A DNA stretch of 64,000 bases from assembly GCF_012926505.1 (NCBI RefSeq), contig NZ_JABBNT010000004.1, forward strand, positions 310,001-374,000, read 5' to 3'. Origin of the DNA: Pacificispira spongiicola. GTDB taxonomy: Bacteria; Pseudomonadota; Alphaproteobacteria; UBA8366; Aestuariispiraceae. The notes beneath the pieces were generated by a model. It saw nothing but the letters and a program-made list of their open reading frames with translations. It did no database searches and was not told where the DNA came from. Positions 35,226 through 43,315 of the stretch are shown here, in pieces. Positions within the stretch are counted from its first letter, which is position 1. The number at the start of each line of letters is the position of its first letter. A program made the translations under genes and the position numbers.

Positions 35226-36576
35226 AGCACGGTCCCATTTCTCTGAAATATTGCGGTCCTCGGTTGCCGGGGCCGCGCTCTCGGCAATTTTGTGTTTCAG
35301 CCTGCCCCTATGGGCGGCGAATGCCCCGGAAGACGAGGCAGCCCGCATCCAGAGCGAGATCGAGGCAGAGCAGCAGCGCAGCCGCGATCTGGAAGCCCAG
35401 GCGCAGACCCTGTCGCACGAATTGGAACAGTTGCGCCAGCAACTGGTTACCGCCGCCCAGGATACGCAGGAACGCGAAAACCTGATCGCGAATATCGAAG
35501 TCCAGATCATGGAACTTCAGGCGGAAACGGAACTGCGCCAGGAAACTCTGGCCGAACGCCACCGCCAGTTGACGGGTACGCTGGCCGCGCTGACCGGCTT
35601 GTCGGAGGACGCACCCCGCGCTTTTTTCCTGTATCCCGGTCCGCCGCTGGACGCCGTGCGCGGATCGATCCTGCTACAAGCCGCCGCCCCCGCTATCGGA
35701 CGCAGGGCTGCCGTTCTGCGAGAAGATCTTGCGGCGTTGGACGCCGTGCGGTCCGACCTGAACGCCAAGCTGGCGCAATTGAGTTCCGCCGATCAGGCAC
35801 TTGCCGGGGATCGAGAACATCTGCAACAGCTCTTGGAAAAGAAGAAGGCCCTATATCAGCGTACGGCGGCGGAATCGCAGGCGGCGAACGAACGCCTGAA
35901 ACGATTGGGGGAGAAGGCGGAATCGCTGAAAGACCTGATGGCCGCGCTGGAACAGGAACGCATCTCGCGGGAAGCGGAGGAAGCCGAACGCCGGAAAGCG
36001 GAAGCGGCGGCACAGGCCGCAGCGGATGCGCAGGCCGAGGCGCAAGAGGCTCCGCCGGAACCTGACAATTCCGCGCAACTGGCCGCCCTGGCCGCGGTGC
36101 CGACGCAACGGCCCGAGGGGATCCGCGCCTTTCCGGATTCCGGCGCGATCACCGCGCCTGCCGTCGGTGTCCTGGTGCAGCAGTACGGCCAGGACACAGG
36201 GTATGGCCAAACCGCCAAGGGGATCGAGGTTGAAACCCGTGCCAATGCGACCGTTCTGGCGCCCTATGACGGGCATGTCGTCTTCGCCGGACCGTTCCGC
36301 GATCTAGGGCTTGTCTTGATCATCGAACATGACGGTGGATATCATACCGTTCTGGCCGGGTTCGCGCGGATCGACGTCGGTGTCGGACACTGGATTCTGG
36401 CCGGTGAGCCCATCGGGCAGATGCCGCAGACGCATTTGGTGGACGCGAATGCGTCCGGAAGTCAAAAAACGAGTAGCGGAGGCCGCCCGCGACTCTATAT
36501 GGAATTGAGGCGCGGAGGCCAGCCGGTCAATCCGCTTCGATGGTTAACCGCCGGCAGCATTAGGATGAACGGATGA
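35212..36576 (+). CDS. EnvC-like murein hydrolase activator
   Basis: A 454-residue periplasmic protein with an N-terminal signal sequence (SVAGAALSAILCFSLPLWAANA), long coiled coils (about residues 40-150 and 195-275, Glu/Gln/Arg/Ala-rich) and a C-terminal LytM/M23 domain (about 325-454). The zinc ligands of active M23 enzymes are missing: the HxxxD site reads TAKGIEVET and HxH reads LYMEL. This fits EnvC, which activates amidases at the septum and lacks activity of its own. It overlaps gpmI by 14 bases and ctpA by an ATGA. Confidence 0.92.
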   Translation: MPLNKARSHFSEILRSSVAGAALSAILCFSLPLWAANAPEDEAARIQSEIEAEQQRSRDLEAQAQTLSHELEQLRQQLVTAAQDTQERENLIANIEVQIMELQAETELRQETLAERHRQLTGTLAALTGLSEDAPRAFFLYPGPPLDAVRGSILLQAAAPAIGRRAAVLREDLAALDAVRSDLNAKLAQLSSADQALAGDREHLQQLLEKKKALYQRTAAESQAANERLKRLGEKAESLKDLMAALEQERISREAEEAERRKAEAAAQAAADAQAEAQEAPPEPDNSAQLAALAAVPTQRPEGIRAFPDSGAITAPAVGVLVQQYGQDTGYGQTAKGIEVETRANATVLAPYDGHVVFAGPFRDLGLVLIIEHDGGYHTVLAGFARIDVGVGHWILAGEPIGQMPQTHLVDANASGSQKTSSGGRPRLYMELRRGGQPVNPLRWLTAGSIRMNG

Positions 36577-37949
36577 TCGCGCATTTCTCGAAGACCCTGC
36601 TTCTTTCCCGATCCGCGTTGGGGGCGGCTGCAATCGCGGCCGGGTTGGGCCTCACCGCGCTTCCAGCCACGTCCTGGCTGACGGCGCCGGCCTTCGCCCA
36701 GGAAAATGACGGCGCCCCGGCGGCGGCGCCATCGGACGCCCCGCCGATGAACGAGCCGGACACGTTCGAGTTGCTCGATCTCTTCGGCGAAGTCTTCAAC
36801 CGCGTGCGAGAGGAATATGTCGAGGAGATCAGCGATAAGCAGCTGATCGAAGCGGCGATTCGCGGGCTGGTCGGCAGCCTGGACCCGCATTCGACCTATC
36901 TGGACGAAGAAAGCTTCGACGCCATGCAAACCCACACGAAGGGGGAGTTCGGCGGTCTGGGCATCGAGGTCAGCCTGGATGAAAGCGGTCTGGTCAAGGT
37001 TGTGTCCCCCATCGACGATACCCCGGCGGCGAAGGCGGGTATCCTGGCGGGCGATCTTATTTCCCATCTGGACGGCGATCCGGTGAAGGGCATGACCCTG
37101 AACGATGCGGTCGAGCACATGCGCGGGCCGGTCGGGGCGGATATCACCCTGACGATCATCCGCGAAGGCGTGGCCGAACCCTTCGAGGTGGTTTTGACCC
37201 GCGATAAGATTCAAATCCAGTCCGTGCGTAGCCGCATGGAAGGCGATATCGGTTATATCCGCATCACCAGCTTCTCCGGCCAGACACAGTCCGGTCTGGA
37301 AAAGGCGATCGCGACCATTCAGGAAGAAGGCGGCGACGGGCTGCTGGGCTATATCCTCGACCTGCGCAACAATCCGGGTGGCCTGCTAAATCAGGGCGTT
37401 TCGGTGGCTGATACCTTCTTGCAGCACGGGGAAATCGTCTCAACGCGCGGCCGGAACACCGAAAACATCCAGCGCTTCCAGGCGACGCCGGGCGACCTGA
37501 CGGACGGCATGCCATTGGTCGTGCTGATCAACGGCGGGTCCGCCAGCGCGTCGGAAATCGTCGCGGGCGCATTGCAGGATCAGCACCGTGCGATCATCCT
37601 GGGGACGCGCAGCTTCGGGAAAGGGTCGGTGCAGACGATCACGCCGCTGTCGCGCAACGGCGCGGCGCTGAAACTGACGACCCAACGATTCTATACGCCG
37701 TCGGGCAAGTCGATCCAGCAGTTGGGAATTTCGCCCGACATCGTCGTCGAACGGGCGCGGGTGGAAGTTCTGGAAGGCGGCTTCGGTCGCAGCGAGAAGG
37801 ATCTTGCCGGATCGTTGAAGAACGAAAACGGCGAGGTCGAACAGGAAACCCTGTCCGGCACCGATACCCAGATCGAGGATTACCAACTGGCGCGCGCTCT
37901 CGACCTCGTGCGCGGAATCGGATTGTATAGGAGCCAGTCTCAAAATTAA
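36573..37949 (+). CDS. ctpA: C-terminal processing peptidase, S41 family
   Basis: A 458-residue periplasmic serine protease. It has a signal peptide (cleavage near AFAQE, residue 42), a PDZ domain (about 110-190, GEFGGLGIEVSLDESG and GDPVKGMTLNDAVEHMRGP), then the S41 core with catalytic Ser325 in GGSASASEIVAGAL and Lys350 in RSFGKGSVQT, the usual 25 residues apart. It starts at an ATGA overlap with the EnvC-like gene. The pairing envC-ctpA is conserved in proteobacteria and links envelope proteolysis with murein hydrolase control. Confidence 0.96.
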   Translation: MIAHFSKTLLLSRSALGAAAIAAGLGLTALPATSWLTAPAFAQENDGAPAAAPSDAPPMNEPDTFELLDLFGEVFNRVREEYVEEISDKQLIEAAIRGLVGSLDPHSTYLDEESFDAMQTHTKGEFGGLGIEVSLDESGLVKVVSPIDDTPAAKAGILAGDLISHLDGDPVKGMTLNDAVEHMRGPVGADITLTIIREGVAEPFEVVLTRDKIQIQSVRSRMEGDIGYIRITSFSGQTQSGLEKAIATIQEEGGDGLLGYILDLRNNPGGLLNQGVSVADTFLQHGEIVSTRGRNTENIQRFQATPGDLTDGMPLVVLINGGSASASEIVAGALQDQHRAIILGTRSFGKGSVQTITPLSRNGAALKLTTQRFYTPSGKSIQQLGISPDIVVERARVEVLEGGFGRSEKDLAGSLKNENGEVEQETLSGTDTQIEDYQLARALDLVRGIGLYRSQSQN

Positions 37950-37991
37950 GGGACGGTCCCCTTATTATAAAGGGGCGTCCGGAAACGACGC

Positions 37992-39413
37992 ATGAAGATA
38001 CCGCTTCCCAAGCCCGATCTCGCAGGCCTTGCCGCGAAGGTGAAAGGCATGCTGCCCGGACGGAAGGGCGGCAAGGCGGAAAAGCGCGTTGAGCCGGACG
38101 AGGATATTCCGGCCCATTTGCGTCCGACATTCTTCCAGCGCAACGCGCATCTGATGCCGGCCATCGGCACCTATGCCTTCGTCGCCGTCGTGGTGGCGGG
38201 GACGGCCGTCTATCTTCTGCTCAACGGCGACAAGATCGAAGAGGAGTTGAAGGCGGGGATTCCGAAGACCGAGGTCTCCCAATTCCAGTTCGTGGACCGT
38301 AGCGGCGAGAATGCGGAACCGGCGGCTGAACAAACGGCGGACCAGACGCCAGACCATTCGGCGGAAACGACCGCCGAAAGCGACCATGGCGATACACCCG
38401 CCATGGATGCCGCGCCGGAAACTCAGGACGCCCACGCGACCCAGCCGGAACACGCCCCGACCGCCGAAACGGCGGATGCGAATGCCGCGCCGGAAGCCGA
38501 TGCCCATGGGACGGCGGAAACGGCGGATGCCGGGCACGGGATGGCCACGGATGAAGAACCGCTGCCGCCCGCAACGGATGGCGGGCCGGACGCCTATGCG
38601 GGGACTCTGGCCGCCTATCCCGATCCGGGCTTGGTGGAAAGCATCGAGACCGTGGGGGACGTGCCCGTCATCGGTCAGGATGGGCGGGAGCCATGGAAGG
38701 TCTATGCCCGCCCGTCCAGCAGTATCGAAACCCGGCCACGCATCGCGGTGGTCGTTACCAATCTGGGTTTGATGACCCGAACGACGGAAACGGCGCTCGC
38801 CATGCCGGGCCCGGTGTCTCTGTCCTTTTCTCCCTATTCCGGGAAGCTGGAAGACTGGATCAAGGAAGCGCGCGACGTCGGGCATGAGGTCCTGTTGGAC
38901 CTGCCGATGGAACCGCGCGACTTCCCGCGCAGCGATGCGGGCCTGCTGTCGCTGATGACCGCGGCGGATACCGATCAGAACATCCTCAACCTCAACCGCG
39001 TGATGAGCGAGGGCAGCGGCTATATCGGCCTCGTCAACTATCAGGGCAGCGGTTTCACGGCCAGCCGCGCTTCGGTTCAGCCGATGATGCAGGCGCTGGC
39101 GAAGCGCGGGCTCGTCTATCTCGACTCCCTGGAAAACGCGACCAGTGTCGCGCCGGAGGAAGCGGCCCGGTTCAGCGTGCCCCACGCGACGGCGGATCTG
39201 CTGATCGATCAAAGCCTGTCGCGTGCCGCCATCCTGGCCCGGTTGTCGCAGGTAGAACTGCTGGCGAAGACCCGGAATTCAGCGATCGTCGTCGTTCAGC
39301 CGGTGCCGATGTTGTTGGATCGCGTCGATCGCTGGATGCGCGGGTTGGCGGATAAGGGAATGGTCCTGACCCCGCTTTCGGGCGTGATTTTGTCGCGCAT
39401 CCGGGGTAGTTGA
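37992..39413 (+). CDS. Divergent polysaccharide deacetylase family protein (YibQ-like)
   Basis: A 473-residue protein. Residues 1-50 are basic, one membrane segment follows (LMPAIGTYAFVAVVVAGTAV, about 57-76), then a low-complexity Ala/Glu/Thr/His linker (about 110-200), and then a deacetylase-like fold (about 245-470) with IAVVVTNLGLMTRTTETAL, EVLLDLPMEPRDFPRSDAG and RDVGHEVLLD. The NodB metal site is altered (TNLG for the usual TFDD), as in the DUF610/divergent deacetylase group. It follows ctpA by 42 bases, in conserved order before rppH. Substrate unproven. Confidence 0.9.
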   Translation: MKIPLPKPDLAGLAAKVKGMLPGRKGGKAEKRVEPDEDIPAHLRPTFFQRNAHLMPAIGTYAFVAVVVAGTAVYLLLNGDKIEEELKAGIPKTEVSQFQFVDRSGENAEPAAEQTADQTPDHSAETTAESDHGDTPAMDAAPETQDAHATQPEHAPTAETADANAAPEADAHGTAETADAGHGMATDEEPLPPATDGGPDAYAGTLAAYPDPGLVESIETVGDVPVIGQDGREPWKVYARPSSSIETRPRIAVVVTNLGLMTRTTETALAMPGPVSLSFSPYSGKLEDWIKEARDVGHEVLLDLPMEPRDFPRSDAGLLSLMTAADTDQNILNLNRVMSEGSGYIGLVNYQGSGFTASRASVQPMMQALAKRGLVYLDSLENATSVAPEEAARFSVPHATADLLIDQSLSRAAILARLSQVELLAKTRNSAIVVVQPVPMLLDRVDRWMRGLADKGMVLTPLSGVILSRIRGS

Positions 39414-39504
39414 AGTAATGCGCTGATCCCAAGCGGTCCGATCCGGATGGCGACGGCGCCAGAAAAAGCTATGCCGGGAAAACCGGTCCAAGGGTTGGGA
39501 GCGT

Positions 39505-40059
39505 ATGTCGAATTCGGGTCAGTCCGACGAAAAGAAAACAGTACCGACGCGCACCGGCGTCATGTCGATAACGGATTCGGTCGATCCCTATCGCGACGAC
39601 CCGCGCCCTTACCGGCCCTGTGTCGGCCTGATGGTTTTCAATAAGGACGGCCTGGTCTTCGTCGGCAATCGCATCGACGTCCCCGGCGATCATTGGCAGA
39701 TGCCCCAAGGCGGGATCGATCCGGGTGAAACGCCGGAACAGGCCGCCTGGCGCGAATTGCGCGAGGAAGTCGGCACCGACAAAGCGGAAATCCTCGGCGA
39801 AAGCCGGACATGGTATCCCTATGACCTGCCGCCCGGCCTGTCGCGGCGTATCTGGAAGGGCAAGTATCGCGGTCAGACGCAACGCTGGTTCGCCCTGCGC
39901 TTCCTCGGACAGGACACGGAAATCGACCTGACGCTCCACCAGCCGGAATTCAGCGAGTGGCGCTGGGTCAGCTTGACCGATCTGCCGGACATGATCGTAC
40001 CCTTCAAACGGCCAATCTATGAACGGGTGATTGAGGAGTTTTCCGACCTCGTTTCGTAA
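39505..40059 (+). CDS. rppH: RNA pyrophosphohydrolase (Nudix)
   Basis: Removes pyrophosphate from 5'-triphosphorylated RNA to trigger decay; 184 residues. The Nudix box is GGIDPGETPEQAAWRELREE followed by VGT (residues 69-91). RPYRPCVGLMVFNKDGLVFVGNR and DHWQMPQGG are typical of RppH. GGGAGCGT precedes the ATG. A 25-residue Ser/Lys/Thr-rich N-terminus is longer than in E. coli. Position after ctpA and the divergent deacetylase is conserved in alphaproteobacteria. Confidence 0.95.
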   Translation: MSNSGQSDEKKTVPTRTGVMSITDSVDPYRDDPRPYRPCVGLMVFNKDGLVFVGNRIDVPGDHWQMPQGGIDPGETPEQAAWRELREEVGTDKAEILGESRTWYPYDLPPGLSRRIWKGKYRGQTQRWFALRFLGQDTEIDLTLHQPEFSEWRWVSLTDLPDMIVPFKRPIYERVIEEFSDLVS

Positions 40060-40085
40060 CGCGTCGGGACGGGAGGGAAATCGGC

Positions 40086-40628
40086 ATGAACTTTCTCGCG
40101 GTTTCCGGCAGTACACGAAAGACTTCAACGAATACCGCATTGTTACGGGTGATGGCGAACAGTGCCGGGCCGGATCATAGGGTTACGGTATTCGACACGG
40201 TCGGCGACTTGCCCGTATTTTCCCCCGATTTGGAATCCGCTCCGTTGCCACGGTCGGTGCAGGACTTTGCCGAAATGGTTCGGCTGAGCGACGGTCTTAT
40301 CCTTTCAAGTCCCGAATATGTGCGGTCGATCCCCGGCGGTCTGAAGAACGCGATCGATTGGCTGGTCTCACGGGATGAAATCATCGACAAGCCGATTGCG
40401 CTAATGCATGCCTCCCATCGTGGGGACGATATGTTGGACCAGCTCAGACTCGTGCTGTCGACGGTCACGACGCGGTTCACGGACGATCCGTTCCTGCGGG
40501 TCGGGCTTATGAAGAAAACACCCGGCGAAATCATGGAAATCATGAACGAGACGGAGAACCGTCAGGCCGTCACCGATTTCCTTCAACGATTTTCAGAATA
40601 TTGCCGTCAGGCGAGGATGTCGCCTTAA
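40086..40628 (+). CDS. NADPH-dependent FMN reductase family protein
   Basis: A 180-residue flavodoxin-like oxidoreductase. The FMN phosphate loop is AVSGSTRKTSTNTALLR (residues 5-21) and the flavin-contacting SSPEYVRSIPGGLKNAIDWL is the family hallmark. Likely an NAD(P)H quinone or azo/chromate reductase. GGGAGGGAAATCGGC precedes the ATG. It is 26 bases after rppH and its stop overlaps the convergent acetyltransferase gene by 4 bases. Confidence 0.9.
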   Translation: MNFLAVSGSTRKTSTNTALLRVMANSAGPDHRVTVFDTVGDLPVFSPDLESAPLPRSVQDFAEMVRLSDGLILSSPEYVRSIPGGLKNAIDWLVSRDEIIDKPIALMHASHRGDDMLDQLRLVLSTVTTRFTDDPFLRVGLMKKTPGEIMEIMNETENRQAVTDFLQRFSEYCRQARMSP

Positions 40629-41095
40629 AGTTCCAGCTTCAGGAACGGGCCGACGTGATGGAATCCGTGCCGCTCGTAGAAGCTGCGGGTTCTGGCCCAT
40701 TGTTCGCCGTCGGGGGAATTGACCTCCAGCACCGTCCAGCCGCGCGTGCCGCCTATGGTGCGGGCTTCCTGGATGAGGCGGTCGCCGACCCCGGCGGATC
40801 GGGCATCGGGCACGACGTAAAGCTCCATGATGATCCCCAGCTTGCCCTCGGCATAGATCGCGACGGCTTCGGTCAGGGTCATGACACCGACCGGGCGGCG
40901 TTCTGAATCGAAGGCCAGGACGGCAGTGAAGCGATTGTCTTCTTCCAGCAATTCGCGGCAGACGTCGTGAATGCGTTCGGCATCCGGCGCGCCGTGCCAC
41001 GCGCCGACCTCATGCAGCAGGCGGTGCACCATGATCGCGACCAGGTCGGCGTCGTTTTCGCCCGCGCGGACGATTTCCAGCGGTCCCGTTTCCAT
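40625..41095 (-). CDS. GNAT-family N-acetyltransferase
   Basis: A 156-residue acetyltransferase. The acetyl-CoA loop is VVPDARSAGVGDRLIQEA (motif A, about residue 93-110), followed by GWTVLEVNSPDGEQWARTRSFYERHGF (its last part ERHGF is motif B). The substrate is unknown. Its ATG shares one base with the moaE stop codon, so it is the last gene of the pgsA-mobB-moaD-moaE operon. Confidence 0.88.
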   Translation of the reverse strand: METGPLEIVRAGENDADLVAIMVHRLLHEVGAWHGAPDAERIHDVCRELLEEDNRFTAVLAFDSERRPVGVMTLTEAVAIYAEGKLGIIMELYVVPDARSAGVGDRLIQEARTIGGTRGWTVLEVNSPDGEQWARTRSFYERHGFHHVGPFLKLEL

Positions 41096-41574
41096 CAGAC
41101 TTCGTTCTCCTCCCGCCAGCGATCGGCGGCATGCTCGTCGCTGTCCCGCGCCTCGACCCAGCGGGTTTCGCCGCCGGGCAGTTCCTCCGCTTTCCAGAAC
41201 GGCGCTTTTGTCTTCAGCCAGTCCATCAGAAAATTGCAGGCGTCGAAGGCCGCCTGCCGATGGGCGCTGGCGGCGGCGACCATGACGATACGGTCGCCCG
41301 GTTCCATCCTACCATAGCGGTGGATGATCAGCGTCGCATCCAACGGCCACCGTCGATGCGCCTCTTCCTCGATTTCCTCCAGCATGCGTTCGGTCATGCC
41401 GGGATAATGTTCCAGGGTCATCGCGCCGACGCCGCTGCCGTCGTTCATGTCGCGGACCAGCCCGGTAAAACTGCACAATCCGCCGATGCCGGTATTGCCG
41501 TCGGTCAGCGCGGACAGTTCCGCACCGATGTCGAAATCTTCCTGTTGAACGCGGACGGTCATGGTCCTAGCCAC
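41095..41574 (-). CDS. moaE: Molybdopterin synthase catalytic subunit
   Basis: A 159-residue MoaE, which transfers sulfur from MoaD to cyclic pyranopterin. Family blocks are GGLCSFTGLVRD, LEHYPGMTERMLEEI, HRYGRMEPGDRIVMVAAAS and HRQAAFDACNFLMDWLKTKAPFWK (ends shown as HRQAAFDAC and KAPFWK), giving the conserved lysines of the active site. It overlaps moaD by 8 bases. Confidence 0.97.
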   Translation of the reverse strand: MARTMTVRVQQEDFDIGAELSALTDGNTGIGGLCSFTGLVRDMNDGSGVGAMTLEHYPGMTERMLEEIEEEAHRRWPLDATLIIHRYGRMEPGDRIVMVAAASAHRQAAFDACNFLMDWLKTKAPFWKAEELPGGETRWVEARDSDEHAADRWREENEV

Positions 41575-41818
41575 CCGTCACCGGCGGGAAGAAGGCGACC
41601 TCGTCATTCGCGGCGATGGGCGTGTCGCGCGTGCCGAAGGCCTGATTGACAGCGATCTTCACCGCGCGCGCATCCTTGAAGGCGGCCTCGTATCCCGGGC
41701 CGCGCGTCTTCAACCAGTCGACAAGCTGCCCGGCGGTCTCCACGCCGGTCGGCGGGTCCACGGTTTCCTCCCCCATGCCGATCTTCTGCCGCAGCCAGGC
41801 GAAATACAGGACTTTCAT
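41567..41818 (-). CDS. moaD: Molybdopterin synthase sulfur carrier subunit
   Basis: An 83-residue ubiquitin-fold protein ending in VAFFPPVTGG; the terminal Gly-Gly is thiocarboxylated to carry sulfur to MoaE. The start MKVLYFAWLRQKIGMGEE is typical. A 106-base gap separates it from the small gene upstream, so a separate promoter is possible. Confidence 0.96.
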   Translation of the reverse strand: MKVLYFAWLRQKIGMGEETVDPPTGVETAGQLVDWLKTRGPGYEAAFKDARAVKIAVNQAFGTRDTPIAANDEVAFFPPVTGG

Positions 41819-41924
41819 TGCAACACCTCCACATCGACCGATGCCCGACTCCAGGCAAATGCAGCCTCTGTGTCTCGATATAGGGTATCCGACCCGATAC
41901 TACCACCTGTCCGAAGGGGGCGGA

Positions 41925-42164
41925 TCACAGATGCCGGCCGCGTTCCAGGATTTCCAAAGTGTATTCCCGATAGGTCATGCCCAATTCGCGGGCACGGCGG
42001 CACCGCATCCGGACGACTTCCGGCGGCGGGGTCTTCCAGGCCTTCTTCTGCGCCTTGCGCCAGCAGACGGCCTTCCAGGTATAGCGGGATTGCAGCGGCG
42101 GTCCGCCATTGTGGCCGATGCCGGGTGGGATGAGGCGGGGGTCGCGGAAATGATCGTCCGGCAT
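41925..42164 (-). CDS. Small conserved hypothetical protein (GHNGGPPL)
   Basis: A 79-residue basic protein. The N-terminal IGHNGGPPL block recurs in small alphaproteobacterial proteins; the rest (YTWKAVCWRKAQKKAW, RARELGMTYREYTLEILERG) is Arg/Lys/Trp-rich and could bind nucleic acid. It has no known function that I can name. It begins 6 bases after the mobB stop and is probably co-transcribed with the molybdenum cofactor genes. Confidence 0.65.
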   Translation of the reverse strand: MPDDHFRDPRLIPPGIGHNGGPPLQSRYTWKAVCWRKAQKKAWKTPPPEVVRMRCRRARELGMTYREYTLEILERGRHL

Positions 42165-42170
42165 CGGGAC

Positions 42171-42674
42171 CTACCGTTCCCAGCCGATGAAGGACAGGAC
42201 GAAATCCGCAACGGCGCCGATATCGTCGATGGGCAGCAGGGGGACGCGAACTCCGTCCAAGTTATCGGCATCCGTGGCGACGGCGACGACATTCGGGTCG
42301 TCCCTTGCCAAGAGCGGTTGGGCGACCGACGGGCGGAAGACTTCCAGCTTTTTGTGATCGCCGAATTTCCAACCTTCGACCAGGACGACATCGACCGGGG
42401 ATAGCTTGGCGACCAATTCGTCCAGCGACGGTTCCGCCGCGCCTCGATGTTCGTGCATCAAGGCCCAACGCTGCGGCGAGGAGACAAGCACCTCCATCGC
42501 GCCCGCATGGCGGTGTTCGTAGGAATCCTTGCCGGGCGTATCGACGTCGAAATTGTGGTGAGCGTGTTTGACGGTGGAGACGCTGACGCCGCGATGCGTC
42601 AGTTCCGGAATCAGTTTGGTGACCAGCGTCGTTTTGCCGGCCCCGCTAAACCCCGCGATACCGAGAAGCTTCAT
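42171..42674 (-). CDS. mobB: Molybdopterin-guanine dinucleotide biosynthesis adapter MobB
   Basis: A 167-residue GTP-binding protein that assists MobA. Walker A is GFSGAGKTT (residues 7-15), then VSTVKHAHHNFDVDTPGKDS and VDVVLVEGWKFGDHKKLEVF, as in MobB. The start ATG at 42674 is fixed by the P-loop; the frame is open far upstream across pgsA but that is not real. It lies 5 bases after the pgsA stop. Confidence 0.96.
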   Translation of the reverse strand: MKLLGIAGFSGAGKTTLVTKLIPELTHRGVSVSTVKHAHHNFDVDTPGKDSYEHRHAGAMEVLVSSPQRWALMHEHRGAAEPSLDELVAKLSPVDVVLVEGWKFGDHKKLEVFRPSVAQPLLARDDPNVVAVATDADNLDGVRVPLLPIDDIGAVADFVLSFIGWER

Positions 42675-42679
42675 CGCCG

Positions 42680-43234
42680 TCAGTCCGTCATATGCTTCAA
42701 ACCGGCCCGCAGATAGTCGAACCCGGTGATGACGGTCAGAAATGCGGCGATCCAGATCAGAACCTCGCCGATCAGCGTGCTGGGAATCATGGCGGGACTT
42801 GCTTCCCCGACGATCAGGAAGCCGAGCGCCAGCATCTGGATCGTCGTCTTCCATTTGGCGAGGCTGGACACCGGCACGCCGACGCGCACTTCCGCCAGAT
42901 ATTCGCGCAGTCCCGATACGGTGATTTCGCGGATCAGGATGACGAGGCCGGGCAATACGGCATAACCGCGAAGGTCCCCGACCGCGACCAGCATCAGGAT
43001 GACCGCCGAAACCAGCAGCTTGTCGGCGATCGGATCCAGGAAGCGGCCCAGCTTCGAAACCTGACCGGTGGCGCGCGCCAGATAGCCGTCGAAAAAGTCG
43101 GTAATACCTGCAATGGCGAATAGGCCGAATACCGTCCAATTCGTCCAATTGCCGTCGACATAGAACAGCACAACGATCGGCGCGATGGCGACGATCCGCA
43201 ACAGGGTGAGGATATTCGGCAGGCTGAACAGCAT
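42680..43234 (-). CDS. pgsA: CDP-diacylglycerol--glycerol-3-phosphate 3-phosphatidyltransferase
   Basis: Membrane enzyme for phosphatidylglycerol synthesis; 184 residues with about four hydrophobic segments. The CDP-alcohol phosphatidyltransferase motif D-G-x2-A-R-x8-G-x3-D-x3-D is complete in DGYLARATGQVSKLGRFLDP followed by IADK. SLPNILTLLRI is the usual start. It leads an operon with mobB, moaD and moaE. Confidence 0.97.
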   Translation of the reverse strand: MLFSLPNILTLLRIVAIAPIVVLFYVDGNWTNWTVFGLFAIAGITDFFDGYLARATGQVSKLGRFLDPIADKLLVSAVILMLVAVGDLRGYAVLPGLVILIREITVSGLREYLAEVRVGVPVSSLAKWKTTIQMLALGFLIVGEASPAMIPSTLIGEVLIWIAAFLTVITGFDYLRAGLKHMTD

Positions 43235-43315
43235 TCTATGGTTTCCCGATCGGTGCCCGTATTCCTAGCCGCCTTCCCGATGCGGCGCAATGTAGGAGCG
43301 AAACTTTTCCGTAGG

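Noticed and set aside
34212-35510. Long antisense frame across the gpmI-envC junction
   Set aside because: Both plus-strand genes are complete and recognisable, and the antisense product has no motif or start signal.
37965-39212. 415-codon antisense frame opposite the divergent deacetylase gene
   Set aside because: Arg/Gly-rich shadow of the low-complexity linker and deacetylase domain; no start site.
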